Assembly: GCA_029718625.1 (NCBI GenBank)
Contig: CM056385.1
Coordinates: forward strand, 28,635,391-28,699,390
DNA length: 64,000 bases
Direction of reading: 5' to 3'
DNA from: Synaphobranchus kaupii
Lineage: Eukaryota; Chordata; Actinopteri; Anguilliformes; Synaphobranchidae
Shown here in pieces: positions 48,388 to 59,267 of this stretch; within the stretch, counting starts at the first letter, position 1, and each line of letters starts with the position of its first letter. The notes under the pieces were generated by a model. That model searched no databases, had not been told where the DNA came from, and saw only the letters and a list, made by a program, of their open reading frames with translations. A program made the translations under genes and the position numbers.

Positions 48388-51300
48388 CTGGAAAAAAAGG
48401 AAATTATTTAAAATATTTGTAAAAGACATTATTAAACGACAAATTATCATGTAAACACACAAATAACAAAGACTAGATACCAGGGTACAAAATTAACACC
48501 AGCCACCAGCCAAATGCTGGTAAAATTGCAAAAAATTATTTTGGCTGGTAGATTTTCTACTCTGGCAGCCACTTTGGCAGGTAACCAACCAGGTTGGTAA
48601 TGTGGCTGGTAATGTTGAAAATGGCTGGTGATTTTTAGAATCCACAAGCCACTGGCCAGTGGGTGAAAACTTTCATTTCATTCCCTGCTACACATTATGA
48701 TTGTATATACATAAAGTGTGACATTAGTTCAGTGTATTTAGTTTGATTGTTTAGAACATACACACCTTGTGGTAGTTGGTTCCTCCTGGGTGGTTGGGCG
48801 CATTGCGCAGGACTCCTGCAATCTCATACATGATGTCACTGTCCTTGCAGGCCCCATTCAATGATTTACGGACGGCCCCTAAAACACAAAGGCTCTATGC
48901 TTTATGCTGCTGTCATGTCAATTAACCTTAGCAGTGTGACACTGTGTTCAAAAATACTCAAGAATGCTAATTCACAAGAGTACCATACATCCTTTATACC
49001 CCTGGTATTCAAATCACGGTCCTCAACGTCCGAGAACTGCTGGTTTTCCACCCTCCCCTGACCTGGGAGTCAGGTGTGACGACAGTCTGGCCAATCAGTG
49101 GCACTAATGTTTGAGTTAATTACCTGGGATAAAGAAAACCAGGGCTGGATTTGAGGTCCAGATTTGAATATCCATGCACAGTATGTGTACCATTTTGTAG
49201 TATAGCATTTGTGTATTTAGTGCAGCAGTGTAATACAAAGTTAGAGAAGTGGGCTTGTAACATTTGCAGGTCTGATTCCCAGGTAGGGGGAACAGCCTTT
49301 GTAAATTTGAACATGGTGCTTAACCTTATCTACTTCAATAAAAAAAATATGCAACCGTATGATAAGGACAGGTTTTAATGTAGGCTGTGCAACTCACTCT
49401 GGTCTAATAAATGACTAAATGTAAAATGGAAGCTGATATGGTTTAAGTAGTATGACTGTTATAATGAGAATATACCAGTCTAACCCTCTTTGAAACGTAG
49501 GCTTACGGATATGTTTAATAATCCACACTTCAACAAAGTAATCCCACAAAAGGACAATAGCCTCCGAACCAGTGTAAAATGAAAGATTATTTGAATCATG
49601 GTGTCGTCAGCTTGGTGATCCAGTGTTCGGCCAGTTCATTCAGATATGCTGAAAGTGATCGCTCTGGAGCGGTGGACCAATCCAAGTTGTGAGGGAAACG
49701 TTGGCGTACTCACTCAAAATGACGTCGCATAAAAGGCGGTCTTTGAAGGCCAGTTTGCCCTTCTGACCGCGCGCACTGAACTGGCTCATCAGCCCGTTGG
49801 TCATCAGCGCCCTCATAATCGCTCGGCAGATTTTGCCCACGTTTTCTCCTCCCTCCATAGTTGCCAATATCTGCACCTGTGTTAAAAATATATTAAGACA
49901 CAGATGCTGAGCTCTGGATCCCAGGACTTAGAAAGCTGATAAAACTTTGCCAATGCAGCACGATCTGTAGAACTGTGTAAATGTCACATAACCAGAGTAA
50001 AGAAACAAGAAAAAAAAATAGAAAACACAATCAAGAGATTTGAAATGAACAGCATTTTACACTGCAACCCATGTACAAACCCCAATTCCAAAAAAGGTGG
50101 GACCGTATGTAAAATGCACCTAAAAGCAGAAAGCAGTGATTTGTAAATTTTCTTTTACATATATTGAATTGAAAACAGTACAAAGAAAAGATAATTTAAT
50201 GTTTTACCTTATCAACTTTATAGATTTTTGTAAATATATGTAAATATATAATTCCAATTTGATGCCTGTAACACTTTCCAAAAAAGTTGGGACAGGGGCA
50301 ACATAAAACTGGGAAGGTTGTGGAATGTTCAAAAAACACCTTCCAAAGGTAAACATGCTATCATGACTGGGTATAAAAGGAGCATCCACGAAGGCTCAGG
50401 CGTTTACGAGCAAGGATGGGTCGAGGTTCGCCACTTTGCGGAAAACTGCGTGAGCGAATAGCCGAATAGTTTAAGAACGTCTCTCAACGCACGATTGCAA
50501 GGAATTTAGGGATTTCACCATTGTTACGACCTTAGTGGTAGGTTTTCTTCCGTCTGTTCGGTTCTATTTTGTTTCAGGTCCATCTCTGCCTCCGTCCTGC
50601 ATCACCATGTGTACCCCGCCTGTTGCCTGATTGGACCACTCCTACTTGAAAAGTTCAGCATTCGGGAGACCGATATATTCTGAATTGCTTTTGTTACGAC
50701 TTTGATTTTGATAACGTGTATGATTTCTCTGTTTTCTTGACTCTGATTTGTGCCTTGCCCTTCTGTTCGCTGCTCGTGAGTGTATGACCCTTACCGCTTT
50801 TCCCTTTGACACCGATTTACACCTACTCCTTTCTATCAGCTGACTGTGTATGACCCTCGCTGTATTCTCCTACTCCTTTCTATCCACTGATTGTGTATGA
50901 CCCTCGCTGTATTCTCCTACTCCTTTCTATCCGCTGATTGTGTATGACCCTCGCTGTATTCTCCTACTCCTTTCTATCCGCTGATTGTGTATGACCCTCG
51001 CTGTATTCTCCTACTCCTTTCTATCCACTGATTGTGTATGACCCTCGCTGTATTCTCCTCCTACTTTCTATCCGCTGATTGTGTATGACCCTCGCTGTAT
51101 TCTCCTCCTACTTTCTATCCGCTGATTGTGTATGACCCTCGCTGTATTCTCCTCCTACTTTCTATCCACTGATTGTGTATGACCCTCGCTGTATTCTCCT
51201 CCTACTTTCTATCCGCTGATTGTGTATGACCCTCGCTGTATTCTCCTACTCCTTTCTATCCGCTGATTGTGTATGACCCTCGCTGTATTCTCCTCCTACT

Positions 51301-54300
51301 TTCTATCCGCTGATTGTGTATGACCCTCGCTGTATTCTCCTCCTACTTTCTATCCGCTGATTGTGTATGACCCTCGCTGTATTCTCCTCCTACTTTCTAT
51401 CCGCTGATTGTGTATGACCCTCGCTGTATTCTCTTGACTCTTCTGTTTATTCCCTTTTTGCTCTGTTCGCCGATTGTGTGTTTGACTTATCGCTAGTTCT
51501 TTGACTCCGACTTTTGTCTATTCCCCTTTGCTCTGGTAGCTATTGTATATCTTTGTAAATAGTGTAAATGTGTAGAGTTGTGAGGTATTTATATTCGTAT
51601 ATTGGTGTTCACTGGTGAAGCTTGGGACGTAGTGAGTCTGACACCGTTTTGTTTGTTGATACTGTTTTTCACTCTGTGTATGATAGATAGGGAGACAGGG
51701 AAGATCTGTGTATTTCTTTTCTTTTGGTAGGTTAGTTAGACATTTTCCTCTCTCAGGTAGTGTGCGTTTGTTTGTTATTTTGGCCTTGTCAACTCCTGAA
51801 GCTTATCCCAATAAAATTCCAGATAATTGTATTATACATCGCTTTGTTCTCACCTTCTTTCTTCTGCTACAGTCCGACCCTAGACCGGGCCATAACACCA
51901 TCAACAGTCCATAATATTATGAAAAGATTCAGAGAATCTGGAGAAATCTCCATGCATAAAGGGCAAGGCTGAAAACCAATATTGAATGTCCGTGACCTTC
52001 GATCCCTCAGACGGCACTGCATTAAAAACCAACGTGCTTCTGTAATGAATATAACCACATGGGCTTGGGAATACTTCGGAAAACTTTGTCAGTAAATGCA
52101 AGTTAAAGGGGTAATAAACACTAAATCAAATATTTTGAGTTATAAAGCCGAGAACCTTGCCTCCATTTCATAAATCACATATATCCTATTGCTCAAAAAA
52201 CCTAAAATGTAATTAAGCCGTGCCACCGCATTTTGTGTCAAAAAAGAGGAATGCGCTGAAATCTAAACAAACGTTTTGTTTGAGCCACGGCCCATTCGTG
52301 ACGGTAAAAAAAAGGTAAAAAAACCTTTTTTCTAGACAAGCAAGTAAACGCCCCCTCTCTCCCTCTTCTTGACTGATGGGTATTCAAACTGTGCAAATTA
52401 ACGTTAGCCCTTTAATTTCAAACGGGTTTACATTTCAACAGTTTTCATGACGCGTTACCGAATGGATCTATCGCCCCTCCCACCAACTGTAACTCCTCCC
52501 TCCTCCCCCCTCCCGTCTGTGTTCTCTCACTCGAGCCCAATTTGCGTCTTTTGAAATTGTGAAGTGGGCGGACAGAACAAAAGCCGGTGTTTATTACCCC
52601 TTTAAAGACTCTGCTACGCAAAGCATAAGCCACATATCAACAACATCCAGAAACGCCGCCGACTTCTATGGGCTCGAGCTCATTGGAGATTGACTGACAC
52701 AAAAGTGGAAACGTGTTCTGTGGTCTGATGAGTCCACCTTTCAAATTGTTTTTGGAAATAATGGTCGTTGTGTTCTCCAGGCCAAAGAGAAAAAGGGCCA
52801 TCCCGATTGTTACCAACGCAAGGTTCAAAAGCCAGCGTCTGTCATGGTATAGGGGTACGTTAGTGCCGATGGCATGGGTAACTTGCATATCTGTGAAGGC
52901 ACCATTAACACTGAAGGGTACATATGCATTTTGGAGCAACGTATGCTGCCATCTAGACAGCATCTTTTTCAGGGATGTCCCTGCTTATTTCAGCGAGACA
53001 ATGCCAAGCCGTGTAACAACAGAGTGGCTTCGTAGTCAGAGTGCAGGTGCTAGACTGGCCTACCTGCAGTCCAGACCTGTCTCCCATTGAAAACATGGCG
53101 CATTATGAAGCGCAAAATATGACAATGGAGACCCCCGGACTGTTGAGCAGCTGAAGTTTTATATCAAGCAAGAATGGGAAAAAATTCTGCTTTCAAAACT
53201 ACAACAATTAGTGTCCTCAGTTTCCAAAAGATTACTGAGTGTTGTTAAAAGGAAAGGTGATGTAACAGTGGTAAACATGCCCCTGTCCCAAACTTTTTGG
53301 GATGTGTTGCAGGCATCAAATTTAGAATGAGCGTATATTTAAAAAAACAATAAAGTTGATTTGTTAAAACATGAAATATCCTGTCTTTGTTCTGTTTACA
53401 ATTGAATACAGGTCAAAAAGGATTTGCAAATCATTGCTTTCCATTTTTATTTACATTTTATACACTGTCCCAACTGTTTTGGAATTTGGGTTTGTTCATT
53501 AAAACACATTACATTATTTTTCTTTTAGTCTGGTCTGCATCAAGTCAAAGACTAAATCAAGGCTACACCAGCACAACCTGCTTTCACAGCAGAAAGCATT
53601 GTCATTATGTATCTGTCGTTGGTCATTCAAGAGTAATGAAAGGTTTTGATTATGAAGCACAGGGCAGATGGTCATACACAATGAGTATGCGGTATTCCAC
53701 GGAGATGCTCTTTATCATCCATGTGCTATTCTGTGGTAGTATGGTGACATCCAGGGTCAGAAATGCACAAACTGCTCATACAACTCCTGGCTCAGCTATG
53801 CTTTATATGTTTATTTTTAATAAAGTATATATATTTTTTTTTTAAATAAACTAGCTAGCTACTTGCTGAGCTAGACTGAAAAAACAAGGGACTATCAAGC
53901 TAATTATAAAAAAATAGGTTACTATAACTTACTAGAGCATTAAAAAAGATAAACTGGTAAGCTAGCTATATTGCTTGCACGCTCTCTCTCCTATCTCCTC
54001 TCTGTCCACGCAGATCAACCACCGAACTATATAGAAAACGGTGAGATAACCCGCTGAGATTCGCTTTTATAGTTTTAACGTTTTACCACAAGAGACACTT
54101 TTGAGCCAGATCCTTTGGGTTTACGCTGTTTTGCACTGACTACAGTAAAATGTGAAGATTTGGACCAGGATCAATCAGTAACACTTAGAAAAAAAACAAA
54201 TGTATCAGTTCTCATCTAAAATAAATGGTTTTAGTGCTTTGTTGCCCTTTAAAACCGCAGACACTGTGGTTCGCAAGAAGCAGGGTTGGGAACTCCTGTG

Positions 54301-54991
54301 TTCCAGCAACTGTGTTAATGTTGGGGGGCCCTATGTTACGTTGTTGTGTCAGTGTTACTTTTGACCCACATTGTAATGCCCATACAGCCATTACGAGACC
54401 GCCCCATAGTTTGTGAAGAAATATCAGGGTTACTCCACCAACTGTTGAACCCTTCCTAAGCTGCGAAATTGTTCTTTTTATTATTTATTAATGGGTATAA
54501 ACTTGTTTAGTTTTCATTATCCACTGTATAAGAACACTGTGTACTATTAGTATTTTGACCATTTGTAATTTTTTGAAAATACAATGTTCTGAATGACAAT
54601 ATGTTTGTTTGGAATTAAAATCAAATGTGGTGAATAGTTCCTGAAAGAATATCAAAAGCTAGATTTTACACAGGCATGTACCCATGCACTGTGATACTGA
54701 ACATTTGATGTGGTCCCTTAATTTTTTTCCCATGGCTGTATAATACATGTATAAGATGGCTCCCCCTTGAACGAACCCTCCATTTTGTTTCCTCACCAGT
54801 CTCCTTTTGCATTCTTCGCCCTGCAGCACCCTCTCAAACTCGTTCAGCTCCTCCATGGACTCCAGCTTTCTGCTGTGGGGCAGGAACACCTCCAGACCAT
54901 CCAGGACATCGTCCTGTTCTGGCTGCTTCTGAGCCAAGAGCAATGCTTTTATCTCCTTCACCGATTTCTCCAGACTTGTCAGCTTGGCCAT
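48325..54991 (-). CDS. DUF4806-family protein, 177 residues
   Basis: Four coding exons (195, 163, 113 and 63 bp) splice in frame with consensus sites and no stops. Residues 1-65 form a predicted coiled-coil-like start, [20 protein letters not shown]. Residues about 66-150 match the DUF4806 pattern: [27 protein letters not shown] and the closing [11 protein letters not shown]. The end SRKRKAEVV is basic and may be a nuclear signal. DUF4806 has no known biochemical role; many copies occur in fish and invertebrates, often beside DNA-binding or mobile-element domains. The start ATG follows the acceptor by two bases, so the first recognised exon probably joins an upstream non-coding or coding exon that I could not find. 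Family membership comes from pattern memory, not a search. Confidence 0.75.
48480..48690. mobile_element. hAT-like MITE of the CACCAGCC family
   Basis: CCAGGGTACAAAATTAACAC at the left and CATTTCATTCCCTG at the right, with repeated GGCTGGT/ACCAGCC inside. Lies in an intron of the DUF4806 gene. Confidence 0.65.
48766..48878 (-). CDS. DUF4806 gene, exon 3
   Basis: Encodes [20 protein letters not shown] then [17 protein letters not shown]. Acceptor tttttag-like, donor gtgtgt; phase 1 to 0. Confidence 0.85.
49003..49175. mobile_element. Fold-back repeat (CTCAAATCTGG family)
   Basis: GGTATTCAAATCACGGTCCT and CCAGGGCTGGATTTGAGGTC with ATTTGAATATCCA. Same family as 4545 and 36911. Confidence 0.6.
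49714..49876 (-). CDS. DUF4806 gene, exon 2 (domain core)
   Basis: Encodes [20 protein letters not shown], then [20 protein letters not shown] and [14 protein letters not shown]. Donor gtgagt. This is the most diagnostic exon for DUF4806. Confidence 0.88.
50518..51901 (+). mobile_element. Solo LTR with CCAT target duplication
   Basis: 1376 bp (50522-51897) start TGTTACGACC and end GGGCCATAACA, with CCAT on both sides. It contains AATAAA at 51810. The 4-bp duplication and TG...CA ends suggest a Gypsy-type LTR. No internal retroelement genes are present. The interior is expanded by a 47-bp minisatellite. Confidence 0.8.
50834..51435. repeat. 47-bp minisatellite, 13 units
   Basis: Units read TATCCGCTGATTGTGTATGA then CCCTCGCTGTATTCTCCTCC and TACTTTC. 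Two sub-types (CTCCTCCTACTTTC and CTCCTACTCCTTTC) are interspersed. Entirely inside the solo LTR. Confidence 0.95.
52103..52605. mobile_element. piggyBac-like MITE in the Tc1 relic
   Basis: A 495-bp body starts AGGGGTAATAAACACT and ends GTGTTTATTACCCCT between two TTAA. It interrupts the transposase between GTAAATGCAAG and AGACTCTGCTACG. Confidence 0.88.
53496..54796. other. DUF4806 gene intron, remainder
   Basis: AT-rich. An open frame of about 150 codons on the plus strand near 53387-53845 has no recognisable domain and partly overlaps the transposon end, so it is not called a gene. Confidence 0.5.
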
Positions 54992-54993
54992 GA
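54797..54993 (-). CDS. DUF4806 gene, first recognised exon
   Basis: After acceptor ctccag come two bases and ATG (54991). Encodes [20 protein letters not shown], then [20 protein letters not shown] and [18 protein letters not shown]. Donor gtgagg. Confidence 0.8.
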
Positions 54994-57489
54994 CTGGAGA
55001 AAGGAAACAGTTGAGGTAAGTTGAAATAAAAAGCAAAGAATGAGATACATTTTTATGCTTGAAGCCAACTTTCAAAGCTCAGATTTGATAAAAAGCAGCA
55101 ATCCTCCGTCTGTCAGTCAGACAGCTGGAAGAGACATAAGTTTTCTGTAGGGATACCATTTTGGATCATTTTGTGCTGAAATCTTTGAATCTTCAGCTTA
55201 ATTTTTAATAGAAGAACGTTGAGCACGGCTCTTTTATGAATGCAGTGACTAAATCCTCTCAGCACCACCTTCTTTACCTGAAAGGCTGAAATTAAAGTAG
55301 GCCTATGCTTGCAGAGGGCCATTGAGGTGTAAATCAGTACTAATCCCCTCACCTCTGTGACAGTATAAGGCCAGCAAGCATTCGGCCAGGTTTTTGTGGA
55401 GGTTTCATTTCAGGGGACCATTTAATCACAGCATCTTAAAACAGCTAAACCTGTTTAATTGTCCCAGCTTCCAGTGCAACAGATGTAGTTCTACAATCCT
55501 ACTGTACATAGTGTAGGATTATAGTACTAAAATGTGAACATGCGTCACTGCAGTGACGCTGTGGACCAGTGAGCCAAAGCCTGCAGATCCTGCCTTCTTT
55601 AAATGGAAAGCAAAATAAAGGCCAGAACACCTGGTAACTATACCTTGAAGGCACAATGAACAAGCAGAGCCGGCCATTCGAGAATGAACGGTGCTTTCTT
55701 TAGAGGCCAGAGAGCAGGAGGATTTGGAATTACAACCTATGGAAGAAAACACATGTTAAGCAATGATAATATTTAAAATGAGTATTTCTTTTGTTTTGTT
55801 TTCCTATTTGAACTGAACTGGTTTTAAGGGAGCCCCTAACCTGTGTATTGTGGAACTGGTAGTAGTAGTTTCACTTCGAGAGGGAAATAGATCACAGCTA
55901 TACAAAAGTACAGGGTTTCATTCCGTAAAAGAAAAGCTAAATAAGCCCATCTGATTTATTTAAACAATCTCTCAGTGTTTTTCAGGAATTCGCTTTTGGC
56001 AACAGTCCCGTTTATGATGCCAGCTTAGGAAGGGGCTTACAGCGTCCTTCACCACTGGATTCTATACAGGTCTGGACATTGCTATGGCCTGTCCAGAACA
56101 TTGATTTCTCTATAAACGTTCCATGCTTGCTCCAGCTCATTATCTTGCAAGAAACCGGTCTTCTGTAAACGGGCACACCGGTGTTTAGTCAGCCATGTCC
56201 TGGTGTGCACCGATTCCACCTCTCCCTCAGGCCTGGCCAGGGCATGAGGCCAACATGCAAAAGGACAAAATGGACCGGCCTCCGTGGATCACATCAGCCA
56301 AAACGCACTCCTAAAACGCCGGATTTTGGTTCCACGGCAGAGCATAGACACAATCCCCAATGTTGTTAAGATCAAACCGTAGTACAATAAAATATGTGCC
56401 GTTCTCTCTAAGCTGTGGCTTCTGAGGAGTCTCCCACCCACGCCTTGCCAATCGCAATTCTGCCAAGGTCACAAAATTCACACCATGTCTCAAAGTTGCC
56501 GGCCATTCCTGAGGACCCACAGGACCTCCAGGCACTGTTCCAGGATTGGTCAGGAGGTGTAAATATTCTGCTGCAATGTTGCATGAAAAAATAAAAATAA
56601 ATTAAACGGGCAATAAAACAAATGTCCATCAAGTCTTAAAAAGTAACTTTTTTTTTTTTTTTTTTTTGGCTGTAACCATTCATCCGGGCAACATTCTCTC
56701 CCTCACACTCACACACACACACAATCACAATTAAGCAGTTTGAACCTGCCTCCTGAGGATTTTGCCATTGCATGTTGTGATGATGGTGGTGATATGCTTT
56801 ACTTGCCCAGCATCTTTCATAGACAAGTGCTTCCCAATGTGAAAGGGTCAATAAAAGCACTGAGAAACATGCATAAGGGTGCAGAAGCAGTCTTTCTGAG
56901 AGCCAGAAACTATCAGGGTAAACTGTTCATTCTTTTGTGGCTATTGTTTGGCATGGGGGAGTTGATGGCCATTAAGTGTACTGGATCTAACATAACCATG
57001 ATAAAACTGCAATTTTGAAGAATGAATGGCAACATAGTTAAAAATCCAATGTCACATTATCTTTAACACAGGTGTTAGAAGCTTGGACACTTCGGCTCAA
57101 GACATTGGAAACAGGTTGATTAATTTTACAGGATTATATATTTATGCTGAAAGTTTTTTTTTTGGAGAGAGTGAGTTATTTGGAAGCAGTTAGCATTAGC
57201 AAAATAACACATTTTAAAATAATTTTGTGCAAAAACACTGGTAGTGGAGTATCACATCTCTGACCAATTATGTTAGTTAAAATGATCAAGGGTATGAATG
57301 AAAATGAGGTCACTGTCTGGATGCGTTTCTGTGAGCAGAGTAAAAAGTGGCCCTATCTCTGTGTAGTAGCGCTCTATGGAGAATCCTCCAGTTCAGTGAT
57401 AAATTAAATAAATATAAATAGCCAAATATGCTAAAAACCCAAGACACTTGACAATAAACACTTAAGGTTCCTGCATCACAATTATAGGA
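54994..57489. other. Upstream of DUF4806 gene, unassigned
   Basis: Presumably contains the gene's 5' exon and promoter, but I found none with confidence. The minus-strand open stretch near 56311-56535 contains TYFIVLRFDLNNIG, which is too weak to call. A T run lies at 56649-56667. Confidence 0.4.
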
Positions 57490-57595
57490 CCAGGATATGA
57501 AATTTACTTTTTCACCCACTGACCAGTGGTTTGTGGATTCTAAAAATCACCAGCCATTTTACCAGCCACATTACCTTTCACAATATAACACAACC

Positions 57596-58443
57596 AGGGG
57601 GGCGTTTCCCAAAAGCATCTGTAAAGCTAAGACATCGTAAAACCCTACGTACGAAGCTCCTTGAACTTTGGGTGCGTTTCCCAAAAGCATCTTAACTTAA
57701 GACGCTTAGAAACGCTCGCAGATTAACGATTACTCCAGAGCAGTCGTAGACGGTTAAGTGCGTTTTAGAAGCCCATAAGTCACATACTTTATTTGATTCT
57801 TCGTGTTAGTGTTCATTACATTTTACGGTTACCATAACCACTGATTGTTTTTTTTGTTTTTTTTATAGTGAGGTTAGTTGCAACAATATTTACGTTTATT
57901 TATTTTTATATATTTGGAAATTACCCATAAAAGCCATTCCTTAAATAGCCCTACAAATAAATAAGTTTGAGACAAGTAAAATCAGTGGGAAAGAGATTTT
58001 ATTTAAAAAAAATAAAAAAAATGTACATGCCTAACCGGCCACGTATTGGGCAATACAGTGGGGTTCGCGTCTCCCAATCTATCGCCCCTCCTACTCCCGT
58101 ATCAGAAGTACAGAGATGTAAAATCCAGGGATCAGAAAGGAAAAGTCCTGCTATGTGTTTCTTCCCATGAACTCAGCCAGCTGATTTCACTAATTAGTTC
58201 TACCTCCTGGCTGAAGAGTTGTGCAAATTAGCAAATCCAGGTGATTGGAACTAAATACTGGGGAGGACTTTCTGAACCCGGATTTTACACCTCTGGTTAA
58301 GTAGCACTTAAGAGGTGACTGCGCGTTCACGCTTTAGGAACTGTTTTGGGAAACGCGTGTTACAAATTAAAGAGCCATCGTTGAATCGCTCGTTGAAATC
58401 GCACTTAACCCTAAGATTGATCGTTATCGGGAAACGCAGCCCT
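57596..58443. mobile_element. GGCGTTTCCC MITE, middle layer
   Basis: AGGGGGGCGTTTCCCAAAAG at the left and CGGGAAACGCAGCCCT at the right are inverted. The motif GGGTGCGTTTCCCAAAAGCA recurs at 57670, so the left end is partly duplicated. Confidence 0.75.
58112..58295. mobile_element. AGAGATGTAAAATCC MITE, inner layer
   Basis: AGAGATGTAAAATCCAGGGA plus GAAAGGAAAAGTCC pairs with GGACTTTCTGAACCCGGATT then TTACACCTCT. Confidence 0.78.
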
Positions 58444-58539
58444 GGCTAGTTACTTGCCAAAGTGGATGCTCGAGTAAAAATCTTACCAGACACAATCAAA
58501 ATTTGACCAGCATTTGGCTGGTGATAATTTCACACCCCG

Positions 58540-59240
58540 TTTCTGCATCAGAATGATAAAAAATGAAGATCAGTAAGGATTAAAGTAAATAACTGAGAGC
58601 TCCTGGACCATCACCAGGAATCAATGTGTCAGCCACACTGATACATGACTAGTGCATTTTGAGTTATGATCCTGGCACCATCCAGCTCACTTTCCTCAAC
58701 ACACCTTCTAGATGTGTCACCAGCAGTTCATCTGAGACTTAAAAGCAGGCACTGGTGAATAAGAATGGGGTTAATAGGCAATGCTCCAGAAGGCACTATG
58801 CATTAACACAGACCAGTGTTCCCAGTCCCACTCCACTCACATTCAGGCTGATTCCTACATTTTATGAATAAATCTGAGGATTTTTATTGCAGCACTACTC
58901 AAGTCTTGGGCAGTTAATTGGTTGTGTCGGCTTCATTTACAATCCTGTGAGTGAGCCAATCCGTTATGTTCAATAAGGTCTTGCCAATATGGGCGGAATG
59001 ATACTAGTAAGAAATGACACGTGTGATTAAGCGATAAAAGTATAGTTTTGTTGTTTGTTGTAAAAGTAAACATGATTTAATTGCGTTTATTAAATTTGGG
59101 GCAGTTTTGTGCTACTTCGTAAGGGAAGCAGGGTATTTCACCACCTTCCACACCTCAGAATATCTTCAAGCACTGTGAGAACCCTGGAGGGAGGGAGGGA
59201 GGGAAAAGCAAAGTGGACCGGCGAGACAGAGCACACGGAT
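58540..59240. other. Intergenic between DUF4806 gene and rbm4
   Basis: No gene or transposon ends recognised. Short GGGAGGGAGGGA purine run near 59190. Confidence 0.5.
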
Positions 59241-59261
59241 TCAGCTTCATTTTTAGTGAGT

Positions 59262-59267
59262 TTTATT
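59262..59267 (-). terminator. rbm4: Candidate rbm4 poly(A) signal
   Basis: AATAAA on the minus strand within CTCAATAAAACTCA, 1.84 kb beyond the proposed 3' UTR acceptor at 61104. Confidence 0.5.

Larger units (their letters stand above)
50074..53495 (+). mobile_element. Dead Tc1/mariner element with two nested insertions
   Basis: The ends CAAACCCCAATTCCAAAAAA and GGAATTTGGGTTTG define it. Transposase remains are readable on the plus strand: an N-terminal [11 protein letters not shown], a helix-turn-helix [17 protein letters not shown], the first catalytic Asp in [15 protein letters not shown], the second in QRDNAKP and SPDLSPIEN. At least four stops and several frameshifts are present. It is the likely source type of the MITEs at 6169, 26285 and 35579. 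It is interrupted at 50522 and 52107 and sits in the first recognised intron of the DUF4806 gene. Confidence 0.88.
57490..58539. mobile_element. CACCAGCC-family MITE, outer layer of a nest
   Basis: Left part 57490-57595 (CCAGGATATGAAATTTAC... ACACAACC) and right part 58444-58539 (GGCTAGTTACTTGCCAAAGT ... TTTCACACCCCG) join into a copy matching, inverted, those at 40925 and 48480. Confidence 0.75.

Noticed and set aside
52713..53090. 125-codon plus-strand open frame as a functional transposase
   Set aside because: The true transposase frame here is broken by stops and frameshifts; this frame is not the homologous one over most of its length.
53387..53845. 152-codon plus-strand open frame as a gene
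   Set aside because: Overlaps the transposon end, has no recognisable domain, and lies within an intron on the other strand.
56311..56535. Possible upstream exon of the DUF4806 gene (TYFIVLRFDLNNIG)
   Set aside because: Similarity to the N-terminal part of related proteins is too weak and no matching splice donor phase was established.
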